Assembly: GCA_020080175.1 (NCBI GenBank)
Contig: JAGHQL010000144.1
Span: forward strand, 1-64,000
DNA length: 64,000 nt
Direction of reading: 5' to 3'
Source: Glutinoglossum americanum
Taxonomy: Eukaryota; Ascomycota; Geoglossomycetes; Geoglossales; Geoglossaceae
In this document: in pieces, positions 35,901 to 46,300 of the stretch
How positions within the stretch are numbered: the first letter of the stretch is position 1
Layout: each line of letters opens with the position of its first letter
Position numbers and translations under genes: made by a program
The notes under the pieces: model-generated
The model's input: the letters and a program-made list of their open reading frames with translations, nothing else
Told to the model about the DNA's origin: nothing
The model's database searches: none

Positions 35901-36177
35901 AGCTCAAGGCAAATATGCTGAAACAATTGCGATGTATCAGGAAGTGTTGGAAGGGCGAAAGGTCGTTTTAGGACGTACGCATCATGATACGCTAATGACT
36001 GCGTCACTATTTCTCAAGCTATTGATAAGGCAAAAACAACTGGAGCGAGCGGAGAGAATGGCGCAGGAAATGTATGAATTTTGTAAAGAGGATTTTGGCT
36101 CTGATTGTGAAGAGACTTTTCAATTTGTGGATCTTTTGGTAGAGATTAGATCTACTATTGCTGCAAATGACTCCTGA
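32977..36177 (+). pseudogene. NLR: alpha/beta-hydrolase (SesB-like)-NB-ARC-TPR, frame broken in the hydrolase part
   Basis: Exons by eye: 32977-33367, 33415-33465, 33527-33816, 33868-34035 and 34114-36177. The N-terminus is a lipase-like hydrolase (IIAVHGLMGH, nucleophile elbow IGHSLGGLIIKK, GIVFMGVPHRG). Next is NB-ARC: P-loop GMTGVGKTQLAYAYA, Walker B WLLIFDDVQ, HILITTRS and GNLPVVLEF. At least five TPR-like repeats follow (QSKFQESETLF, GNCEEAEKLLRRA, GKYAETIAMYQ). Intron 2 needs a GC-AG pair. Frames do not meet near 33,307 (NTLAT to AQTLLQAVNAERGAE) or near 33,770 (NIVTITY to KESNKTKAGFFRR). The gene is either dead, or the read has two indels. Exon 5 alone is a 688-codon frame, so a truncated NB-ARC-TPR protein is possible. 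Such receptors trigger non-self or cell-death responses. Confidence 0.82.
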
Positions 36178-37243
36178 CGGGTGTGTTAAAGGTATTTCGT
36201 GTATATCTATAATAATTTCTCGACGGAGGAAATCCCCGACGGGTTGGTTGACATGGTTTAGAAGAAAACGTGCATAGACGGCCTAAGCCTTCCTTTGCTT
36301 GCTACCTGTCCAGCAGAAAGCCGGAAGAGGACATACGTACATCCACTTTCCTAGAGATGTGTGCCTTTCATACGATTATCACGGCCATGCTAAGCACTAC
36401 GTTTGTCGTCCCCCCATCTAAGGAGTGACAGTACTCCTACTCTAAAATTGGTCACCGGGGTCCTTCGAACCAAGTGCCGTTTGTGATAGCCCACATCCTG
36501 GCATCTTGGTTACTTTACATTCATACAACGGGAACCTAGGCTAAAAAGGAGACGGCTGAAGATAAGAGGTTATATGAGGATAAAAGAAAGTAGAAGAAGG
36601 TAGAAGAGATTATTATACCCATCGCATATTGAGAGTCTTGTAATTAGGTGAGTGAGCTAGTAGGCTTGGTTACTATAGTGAGGGTAAACAACAATAAATA
36701 AATGTTATATGGATACATCTGAGCAACCACAGGGTGATAGTTATAGGATGACTATGCCGGCGAGGTCGTGTGCGCCATGGTTGGAGTGGAAGGATGTTGC
36801 TTGATAGTAGAACAGAGTACGATTGCTAAACTACCACTGACTGAGCCTGGCTGTGATTTTCACGAAAACCCCTTCATGGGAATCTCCTAGGCACAAGGAG
36901 AGCCTCCCCAAAATGCACTTAAGGCTTTAAATTCGGCTTGCCACCTGATCAGAGAGAACGCCTTGGTTGCGCTGTGACACCCCATCTTTCCGCTCAACAG
37001 CTCCAACCAATAGGGTATTTTGCCGGAAGGCTGGGCCTCATCGCTGCGATTGTATAGGCCTGGGAATATTCCGAATGGGTATATAGCTAATGGTCATGAC
37101 CACCCCTCCGGTGACTTGGAAATCTCAGCCTGCTGTTACAGCCTTTAAGCTTGGCACAGTTTTGCCACCTCAAGTGGATACTTTCAACTTCACGTCGGCA
37201 ATCCATAGGGATATCACGTATCTAACTCCCCAACCCTTACAGA
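36178..37243. promoter_or_regulatory. Gap between NLR and HeLo-like gene
   Basis: 1.07 kb with no gene. A purine-rich AAG-type stretch lies at about 36541-36612. It should include the promoter of the gene starting at 37244. Confidence 0.45.
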
Positions 37244-39077
37244 ATGAGTTTTGGTGGTAGCGTAGGAGACCTTGCCAGCGTCCCACAGTTTGCATGGCGC
37301 GTCTACAAGGCATGTCGAGACTCCTCTGGCGATTTTGTCGAGTTGTCCGGCGAGGTTGAATCGATGCACGCAGCTCTCAACGAGATTGGGGCACTTATCA
37401 GCCGCTGTACACTAAATGAAGAACGTATAGGTCGGCTTGCAGTATTGCTGAGAGGCTGCCATGGCCTGCTGAAAGATATTGAATCGCAGTTGGCAAAGTA
37501 CAAAAGTCTCGGAACCGACAAGAAGCGCATACGAGACAAGGTTCGATGGGGAATGGAGGCGGTCGGTGACGTTAGGATTCGCCTGGTATCCCATACTGCT
37601 ATGCTTGCCTTGTTTAGCTCTAGTCTCCTCGCGTGAGTTGTAACCACCCTCTGCTCTATTGTTGTGAAGCTTCATATTTTACTCTAGAATAAGTTTAACG
37701 AAAATATAGCTCCCTTCAGACAGCGCCAGAAGAGGAGATTAGTCAGGTCTCTGTGAGAAGGCAGTTAGCACCCCTGCCGCCTTCTCGACCTGTGGGTGAA
37801 GGTGCACGTAGGCCTGTTCAGGTGGGAGCTGTCCAAGCTTGCTGGGGATGCAAAATGCTGAAAGCCCAGGTATGGAGTCGCCGACCAATTCTTGCTTCTT
37901 GCTCTGTTCTTAATCTTGTGAAGTGTGCTCAAGGATATCCATGTCCATCATGCCTTGACTTTTCGAGCAGCGTGCACCACATACCTTGTCGGCGTGGCCC
38001 TCTGGAACATTTAGCCCGAGATCTGATTCCGAGTAAGCCTGGCTAGGGATGAGGTCGTTAATCTTCACCTGTTAGCTAACTGACTAATCAGATTTTTTCT
38101 TGCCTTCACGGAACCGCCCACGGAATCTGATCTGCCGGCGGAATAGCGTGGAAATACTAGATGCACCTTCTTTCAGCTTTAGATGGGGTCTCATTGAGCT
38201 TGATCTCGTGCCAAGCTCTCCTCTTGAGGGTATTAGGGCTGCATTATCTGATCCAACTACAATACGGAAGTTCCAACATACCTACCCTGACGCAAATCAG
38301 TTTCGAGTGAAATTGGTTGATCTGGCAGTCCTTTACGAGGAGCTTAACCCTAATAAGGTGAGGGGCTCAAGATGAATTCCGCCCTCAGGAGTTTGGTTGA
38401 CCATAATTAAGGTACCTGTAATAGGGTCAGCTAAAGAATTCTTGATCCTATCATTTACCATTTCTCACATCCCGTGTATGCGATACTTGAGGGGAACTGG
38501 CTACCCTCACGCACGCCACAACAGCTATGACTATAGACTTCTTTGGTGCCATCTCAAGTTTATTCTGGGCATGCTGCTAGAGAACTCTCTAAGGAATGCA
38601 CTGAAAGAACTCCAAACCCTACTCCTCAAAAGGAACCGGACCGACTGGCCAGCTACTTGTCTCGCGCTCTGTCTTATCTTCTCTGCTGCAGAAAGCATGC
38701 AAGTGGACATCCACAGGATATCCCTTAAACCAAACTCGCTTTGCGAGTCCATGGAGAAAAAGTCGATTCTCGCATTGGCCGAACTCTTCGCGGCGAGCTC
38801 AGCGGGCTTCAATCCATTAAGCCTGGATTGGGAAATGAACGAGAACATGACACTCGTGGATAATGACGCTAATGCCGTCGAGTCGCTTCGGTGCCTGCAG
38901 ACTTTGAGTCAGGAATATTGTGAGTTTAGACTTCCATGGTAACGGATTGAGTGTATATCACGGCATGATTGACGGAATGACGTAGGGGGTTTCTTGAATG
39001 AACGGAAGGGGATTGAATATGACCCTCAAGACACTGACTGCCTGACTGGAAAGCTAGTAGCAAATATTTTGGGTTAG
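37244..39077 (+). CDS. HeLo-like/STAND N-terminal domain protein with Zn2Cys6-like cluster
   Basis: Six exons: 37244-37632, 37710-37869, 37924-38032, 38092-38357, 38412-38919 and 38986-39077, giving 507 residues with every junction in phase. Residues 1-135 (MSFGGSVGDLASVPQFAWRV, then HTAMLALFSSSL) match the helical N-terminal domain of fungal STAND/HeLo-like proteins, here without an NTPase. A Cys cluster follows at Cys174, 177, 184, 190, 193 and 205: CX2CX6CX5CX2CX11C, a Zn2Cys6 pattern whose last loop is longer than the usual 6-8. The C-terminal half is helical (DWPATCLALCLIFSAAESMQVDI, then ALAELFAASSAGFNPLSLDW) and belongs to no family I can name. It may be a DNA-binding regulator or adaptor linked to NLR signalling, an inference from the domain pairing and its position beside an NLR. 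The last exon (WGFLNERKGIEYDPQ) is short but frame-perfect. Confidence 0.77.
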
Positions 39078-39685
39078 GGGGGTACCGCCTGATGCGAAGG
39101 CGCCTTGGAGTAGAGTTTTGTTGGTTACACGAGTCCTGGCTAAGGCATGCGGGACTCGACTTGACTTGGAACTTGAAGTTTTATTGCTAAATATCCTATG
39201 CGGGAGTAAAGGAAATCTTAATTTTCCCTAGCCGTCTGTCTGCAAGCTCAGCAGCAATATCAACAGATTGTTAGACCGGTAGCCCAGCCTAGGCGCCAAG
39301 CTGGAAGGTGGGATCCGTGGCTGTGTGTTTTTGGAGGGATCTCCCTTAACCTAGGGGAGTTGATATCGGGACACGTAGAGATCTGAGGTAACTTAGGGCC
39401 TTGGGGAGTAGACCATCCTCCCCCGGGGAATCTGCCCAGTAGGGCCGTTGGAGGAACGCGGGTGGGGCTGGGTTATACTGGTTTGGGAGAATCTACCGCT
39501 GGTTTTGTATAGCACTCAAGAGTCGCCTAGTCTAGTCCGGTCTAGGGGGTTTGCGCTGGACTGGTTCTTCTATTGATTGGCTAATCATACTCCCTCTGCT
39601 CCCCAACCGCCTTAACTCCCTGGGCTCGCGTACGTACGTTTTCTTCGTAGCTCTGCTGTTGGCCTCTCTATGTATTTGCCTTTGT
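39078..39685. other. Gap: no gene recognised
   Basis: About 600 bp between the convergent HeLo-like gene and the ankyrin pseudogene. Nothing was identified beyond short CTAG-rich words near 39520-39545. Confidence 0.4.
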
Positions 39686-40536
39686 TTATCCCTGCGCACC
39701 GAGTAGCCGCTCGGCGACTTTGCCGTGCCCTCTGGGCGGTGCGACCTGCGGTGAGTTATTATGTATCAGCCCCTGCCCGTTGGTGTCAGCTCCATTTTCA
39801 AGCAGCAGCTGGACGATTTTATCATAGCCCATGACCGATGCAGCTTGCAGTGCAGTATGAGACTTTCCTCCCCGCGTGTTGACGTCGGCCCTATATCTGA
39901 GCAGTATCTGGGTGACACGGTCGTGCCCACGGCTCGAGGCAGCCTGCAGCGCGTTACCATATTCTCCTCCTTGCAGGTTGACTTCGGCCCCATTTTCGAG
40001 CAGCAGCTAGGCGATCCTGCCACAGCCCATGAACAATGCGGCTTGCAACGGAGTATCGTACACTCCTCCCTGCGCATTGGTGTCGGTCCTGCCCTCGAGA
40101 AGCAGTTGGACGACTTCGTCATGACCCATGAGCGAGGCAGCCTGCAGTGCGTTGCCATATACCTCTCCCTTCGCATTGACGTCGGCCCCATTTCGAGAAG
40201 CAACTAGGTAACCCTATCCCGGCACATGAGCGATGCAGTACGAAGTGCAGTACTGTACCTTTTCTCTCGTGCGTTAGCATTGGCTCTGTCAAGCAGCTGC
40301 CGTACGACTATATCTTGGCCATTGGTCGATGCAGCCAGCAATTCCTCATCGAACCCCAATGCGGGGTTAGCAACGAGATATCCTTGGTGCCGCCCCGGTG
40401 AGGGGATCTGGAGAACGTTGAGAGAGTTCTTCCTTAGAAAGAGAAAAACCCGTTCCGAGGGACTCTCCGTAAACGATAGACATTGTGGGCCGATCCATGT
40501 AAGGCCTCTCTGCTTTACTGATTTCTCCGTATGCAA
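39686..40536 (-). pseudogene. Ankyrin-repeat gene, pseudogene
   Basis: On the minus strand the sequence encodes about five ankyrin repeats of the fungal NLR-associated type (NAKGEVYGNALQAAS, LLLENGAEVNLQGGEYGNALQAAS, LLLENGADTNGQG), ending at a TAA at 39686-39688 after RGHGKVAERLLGAQG. Upstream, 40536-40204 gives GFDEELLAASTNGQDIVVRQLL, a first repeat. The frame is interrupted by a stop near 40204 with an adjacent one-base shift, and by a TAG at 40007-40009 inside LLLENG. No NTPase domain is attached. In the same orientation, the patatin gene lies about 950 bp upstream; the two may be parts of a former patatin-NB-ankyrin receptor (inference). Confidence 0.85.
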
Positions 40537-40609
40537 TAGTATCTCTAGAGGGAAACTTCTTTCACTGGGGTTGGCTGCCTATTAGGACGTGGTGGTTGTA
40601 GGAATTGCC

Positions 40610-40651
40610 TAGTCGGAAGTCATGACAATTTTTTGTCATGGCTTCTGACTA
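40610..40651. repeat. 18-bp inverted repeat with T-rich loop
   Basis: The left arm agtcggaagtcatgacaa and right arm ttgtcatggcttctgact pair over 18 bp with two mismatches around a short T loop. It could be a compact hairpin, or two abutting transposon ends. Confidence 0.75.
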
Positions 40652-40810
40652 AGCGATTGTAAAGCATAGGACATATGACGGCTATAATAATATGGCAATA
40701 CTAGATTGCTGTTAGACTAATATCTAGGTTTATAGAAAGGTATATGAGTAAGAAGATTTAGAGGGGGGTATGCGAGCAATTATCCGTAAAATTAATCTTC
40801 TGGCTGCGGC

Positions 40811-40847
40811 GGGCTGGTGTGCTCCTCTAACCAGCCGTCTTTTTTTA
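40811..40847 (+). repeat. Short stem-loop followed by T7
   Basis: ggctggt and accagcc form a 7-bp stem around an 11-base loop, followed by gtcttttttt. It resembles a Pol III-type stop after a hairpin, but no A/B box or RNA gene could be recognised upstream. Confidence 0.45.
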
Positions 40848-41483
40848 TTTCTGGGTTTAATGTGTTTATTTATCTATTTTGTCCGCGGCGGGCAGAACAA
40901 AATTAGTCGTAGGTTTGCAAATATTTAAACTGCGGTTGTGAGACCACGGGATAATTCTAAATCGCGTATACGATTGTGCTGTGATCTGGAGCGGATTCCC
41001 CAATCCGGCTTTAAGCTAGGGTTTATATGCCTTCTCTATGTCTCTACAAAGCACGCCGTTGTCCTAAAGGTCCAATAAACTGCCCCAACCATCTCGAACT
41101 CCCAAGCGACCAAGCACTCAGCTGGATCAGCTGCCGCTGGGCCAATGCGCCAAGTCAATTGGCGAAAGGATCGCCCAGGGGGAGCGATCATATGTAACTA
41201 GTTAGCTTCCGCAGCATTAGCTAAAGTTTGCACAAATCTATAGCGACCTATCAGGGGTCTCCCGAGTATCTTACTATTATATCAGGACGACACATCACCA
41301 AAAATGGTGTTATCCACAAGTATGACGATCCATCTCTTCCACAATTCCCGATCCCCCACTTCCTCCTAATTGTGCTTGATCCGGCAAAACGAATATCCTG
41401 GTTGGTCAATCCCAAGGTGGTTCAATTGTCTCGGTTTCGAGCCTCCACAGGTCGGACTTCCTGGGCTGGTGTTCTCTGTTTAT

Positions 41484-43388
41484 CTAGCATGGACATCTTC
41501 CGATATTGATGATCTCCTCAATCGTTTCTCTGTCTTCATCATTTGTCTCGTCTAGCCTGTGCGCTTTGCGGAGGTGGATGCGCAAGTCGCGAGCACTTCG
41601 TCGCATCTTGTGAATTTTAGGACATCCTTCAACACAGCAACGGTACTGCATGCCGAGACAGACAATATCCCAGATCGCCGTCTTACATCGCTTCCGCCGG
41701 TTTTCAACCAAGATCTTGGCGAGTTTCTTCAGATCTCTTTGGACGTCCTCAAGTTCCAAGTAGTTATTCGTTTTTTCTCGAATGCGCTTCAAGGTCAAGT
41801 TCTCTTTTCGTCGTAGCCATCGGCTGGGTGACTTCCATTCGTCTAGCTTCATTTCTCCTAGCCCGTCCTTGACGTTGAAACGGTAGTACGAGGGCCTTCC
41901 ATCCGTTCCTCCAGTGACGGTCGTCATAATGTCGTGAACCTTTTCGGAGTCGACGGCTAGTTTTTTTGCAGCCCTGAAGTAGGCATAATATTCGCCAAGA
42001 AGACCTTGGCCAAACTTTGACACAGGCGACATCCCGGTGCCAATGCTCACCATCAGCGCTATGTTTCCGAGATCGGACCTCTTACCGGTCATCTGGGTGA
42101 CCTCCCAAATCACTTCCCAGGCAGGGTTGTTGGTTCCGAACCCACCGTCTCCAAACTTACGGTTGTTGATAGTAATCGGTGTGAAGTATGTGGGAGCTGC
42201 CGATGTTGCACGTGCGACTTGCCATATTTCGCCATGATGAGCGCGTCCAGGGTTCCTTTCAGATGGATTTTTAGGCACAGCCGGATAGTGGTCGTAGCTA
42301 CGGAAGAGATATGGGGGTTCGTTAATAAGACCGCCATCCTCGACAGTTTTCTGCTTGTTTGCGACAACAATACTGTAGAGAGTTAAGGCAAATTGTTGGC
42401 CAACAGACCCTGGTACTACTTACGTCTTACAAATACTCTGGCGTGACGAAAAATAGGCCACCTCCCCTGGTGGGATATCCAGGCGTCTAGATACTACTCT
42501 TTCGACCACCCTTTTGACCTGCGCTCCATCGTATTTATCTCTGAAGGCTGGAATTGGCCCTCGAATAGATGCAATGCGCGGATGACCAAAAACTTCGCCA
42601 CCCAGCATCTCATATTCTTCTATGCAATCGTCTATATTCATCCGCAGTCGACTAAGCATGATACTGATTAGACTATGAAGTATTAGCAGGCCATCGGTAT
42701 AATCTAGAAGTCATACATGCCAACTAACCCGCCAGTACTAGTGCCACCGACGTAGTCGAAATAGTGGCATGGAAGATACTTTGATCGTTCCTCCCGCTCC
42801 GTCTGCTCCTCTGGAGAAAGCGGCTTCTTTCCGCTTCCATTCTGATTGCCTTGTTTTTCAATAGAAATAGAATTGTCTCGGCTAGGGACATAATCCAATG
42901 GGTGATAGCTCGTCCCTGCAGATTCACCATGGTCCTTTTCTTCGCGCATGATCTCTGTCATTAATCTGCGGACAACCAAGAGACTAGAGTAGCCCCTGAT
43001 GCCACCACCGTCTGTGCACGTCTTGTCAGTAGACTCTACGTCAGCAGAGGCAGTGTGGCGAAATACCAAATGACATAACATATTGTTTATCCCAGGGCGG
43101 TTCAGCCACCGATGAAGCTGCCGATCTGCTGGAAATTACCGTGCTTGTACGCTGTTTTGAGCTGCGCTTCGGGGTCGGTTTAGTCGGTAGGATAGCGTCA
43201 CCTTGATTATCCGAGAAGCGGGTGCTCTTTCGCTTCTGTGAGGAATGTGCTGCGGTTCCTGCCCCCTTCTTTTCGTCTCCGGAATCGAGCTGGTCTGGGG
43301 AGCTGCTGATGATTTCACCGTCCTGTGTTTTAGAGGAGGATAAAACTCGGCCCAAAGCATTGGACTGTTTTGGCTGATCAGAAGCCAT
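41484..43388 (-). CDS. Patatin-like phospholipase with C-terminal zinc-finger-like segment
   Basis: Four exons: 43388-43080, 43021-42717, 42663-42424 and 42372-41484, giving 580 residues; the total keeps frame. The first donor (GTTATG) is the least certain. Residues 1-100 are disordered. The patatin domain has the oxyanion loop DGGGIRGYSS (about 107), the serine elbow GTSTGG with Ser198, LSRLRMNIDDCIEEYE, ATSAAPTYFTPI, and the second catalytic residue in GDGGFG (Asp360). The enzyme hydrolyses phospholipid acyl chains. The C-terminus (about 525-560) has a C2H2-like pattern (CCVEGCPKIH...IHLRKAH). In fungi patatin is a common N-terminal effector of NLRs; here it stands alone, beside an ankyrin pseudogene in the same orientation and two other NLR-type genes. 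Confidence 0.9.
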
Positions 43389-46300
43389 GGCTTTATTTCA
43401 TATGATAGGTTGAAGCAGCGGGCAGGGCTCTCTAGCAACCGCGAAGGCTGGGGGTTGACTCATTTATGCTTGAGTCGAGCCAGCCTTTCGCAGAGCACTC
43501 CGCAAGGCTGTGGTTCTGTAAATGCGACTACCACACCATTTTTTCAGCCGCATCCAACTCATCCAATCAGGTATGCGCTAAAAGGCGCTGCCTGGCATAT
43601 TCGATAGGCTAATTGCCAAGCCACTAGTAGTTGAGTTACTAATGTGGAGTCGATGGAACTGGGGCGGCCGGCTCCAGACTCGCCCAGCGCCTAGGCAACG
43701 CCGTAGGCGGTCGAGACGAAGCGAATCACGGAAGAGGAGGCGCTCGTGAAATCTCGGCGGCATCTTGCCTCCCCGGAAATGTTGGACGTGGTAATCTTGC
43801 GGTCAGGAAGGGGATCCGGTGCCGCCAGACACCCGGTGCCAGAGCACTGGTCTGACTGAGCCGGCCTCGAGGCTGCGTGTCATCGCGTCGCTTGTGCATC
43901 GCCACCCATAATCCTAAACGCCCCATTGTCCGGAACCATGGTAACCACCGCTGTTCCGGGCTGTGCTCTCCTCGAGGGGGGTGTCTAAATTAGTTGATTT
44001 GTCCCTGTGGGTGATTTGCGTTCCGAAACATGTCAGCTGCCGGGATCAGCCTTGCCACCCACACCGGAACTCTTAAAAAAGTGACGGTCCCCTAAAAGTT
44101 CGCGCCCTTCCATAATTCTCAGAATCATCAGCCTCCTGACGGCTACTACAAGTTTTACCTCTTTTTCATCCAGAACATATGTGTCCATGTCCGCCACGAC
44201 GCGTCTAGAAAATCCGAGTACGGCCCTAACATCCTCCAAACCAACTGCAATTATATACGACCCCACAGCGCAAAAGCTGTACAAGGACACGCGCTCAAAT
44301 CTCCCGAGTCAGTGATATTCACTTCGTCCATCTAGAGAGGTAATAGGCTATAACTAACAGTAGGTTGTTTACACTAGGTTGCGACCAATACACTGAAGTC
44401 TCTTTGCCCAAGTGGAGCAATAAAGTGGAAATCAATCTTCCGCTTGGAGAGACAGGAGAGTCGTCCTTTATAGGGACGGTGAATCTGAAGCAACTTGGCT
44501 GGGGGACCAACTGGAGCCGGCATCGCGGGCAAGTCGATAGGCTCTATGTGCTGGGCCAGGTCAGTGATGGCAGTAGGCCCGTGGCAGGGGGATGAAAACA
44601 GCAGAAAATTGCCGGTTTTGTCATTGGGAACCTCCATTTCTCCTCACTCAAAAGGCCCACCATGGGCGGTAGGGTGGGATCGAAAGTACACTCCTTCTAC
44701 CATGTCAATTTCATTTGTAGCCCGCAGGCATTAGATAAAATGAAAACCTCACGGGAATCTGATTACTTGCCCCTACATTCGCGCAGCAAAAGCCTATCAG
44801 TCTAGGACCCAAGATCTCCGGACTAGGTCATTAGATAGGGTTTGCGGTCCACCAAGTACTTGCTGATAATTACGCTGAAATAAAACACTCATCTACCCAT
44901 CTATCTCAGTTTCAAGTTTTATGAACATTCTTCCTAGTGATTCTTTCTAGGGCTTTGACGTGGACTTGGGTTGGTCCTTGCCCTGGCGATTGACGAATGC
45001 ACAAAATACCAGCATCTGCTTTAATGGCAGCCTTATAGACATTACTACCCCGAACCCGGGTACTGTATCAGCGACTTTGGCCTCAAACTCCAAATACAGT
45101 TATGAACATTAACAACTATACTAACGAACACATTAACCCTAGATAGCGATTAGCTGCCCGCCTCTGGATGCGCAATTCTGAACCATAAATTGGTCGTCAG
45201 ATTAGATATTGGTATTGGTATTGGTATAGCAATCGCCATAGCGCTTATTACATGCTTATTCTTCCTCCTTTAGCACCGTCTATTACCTAAACTACTTCTC
45301 AAACGAGAAGTTCATCAATACGTGGGACAGATGGCGCGAACACCTTGCACCCTGCCTCTCAACTGGAACCAGATAGGATGACCGCTGTTTCTACAGACAA
45401 AGACATCTTTATATAAACAATCCAAGTCCGGGCTGTGGAACAGATATATTACAAATTATAATTGTTGTAGTTTATTACCCAAGATCTCATGCCCCGGATA
45501 CCAATAGTTGTTACACTTGTGAGTGTCCACATGACATGAATACAGAACCAAGGCAAAATTTAGGAGGGCTTTACAATATAAATCTCCAGTCGATCACTAA
45601 ATTTTCGGATGGCAAGGTCCCGTGAAATACCATCTAGCAACTATAGCCGGGCCAAGGCGGTGAGGCTGTATGCGCTTGGTTGGCACTTCGGTATATATCT
45701 CGACTAGGCTGTACTAGGCTGCCAGAGCAACATCAGAATTCTTAGGCTGGAGTCAGCCTCTCGCCCCAAAGCCGTAAAGATCAGACGGCCCGGGTGAAGC
45801 ACTACTACTAATACAGATGCACGTAGGGGCACTTAATAGAAATAAGAGAAATAAAAACAAATGAAAACTAGGGCCGGGAGCAATTCCCCGCTGCGGGAGA
45901 GTGCCACGAACTTCGACGTATTAATATTAGGGTATCTGCCTGAACAAGATAGATAGCGGGTAAGATCACCACAGAATTCCGCATTCCTAATAGACTTACG
46001 CCGCTTCTCACGTAGACGGATGGATCCAGCAGCAGGAGAGCATTCACCCATACCTTTTACACCGTTAATTCCAGCCTCCATTCACCTTCGAGATAGACTT
46101 CCCAAGATCTCGAGACTCTTAGAGCGACCTAGCAAGCCAATCCTATGCAGAGGGCATTGTGTCAGAGTGGTGTATTTGCCTAGGGATGCGGAGGGGGGTA
46201 AGGCGGTAAGGCGTGTTCCTTCAGTCTCGCCTTTAACATACGAAAAAAAAATTATATATTTCCGACTTATTAAGTGAACTTTGAATCTCTCGCTGAGGAA

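Larger units (their letters stand above)
40537..41483. other. Gap with two hairpins
   Basis: About 950 bp between the ankyrin pseudogene and the patatin gene. No gene. It contains a long inverted repeat (40610-40651) and a stem with a T tract (40811-40847), listed separately. Confidence 0.55.

Noticed and set aside
39761-40207. Plus-strand 148-codon frame
   Set aside because: The minus strand clearly encodes ankyrin repeats here; the plus frame is its shadow.
44033-44637. Two minus frames that might be exons of one gene
   Set aside because: No splice pair joining them convincingly and no family recognised; left within the gap description.
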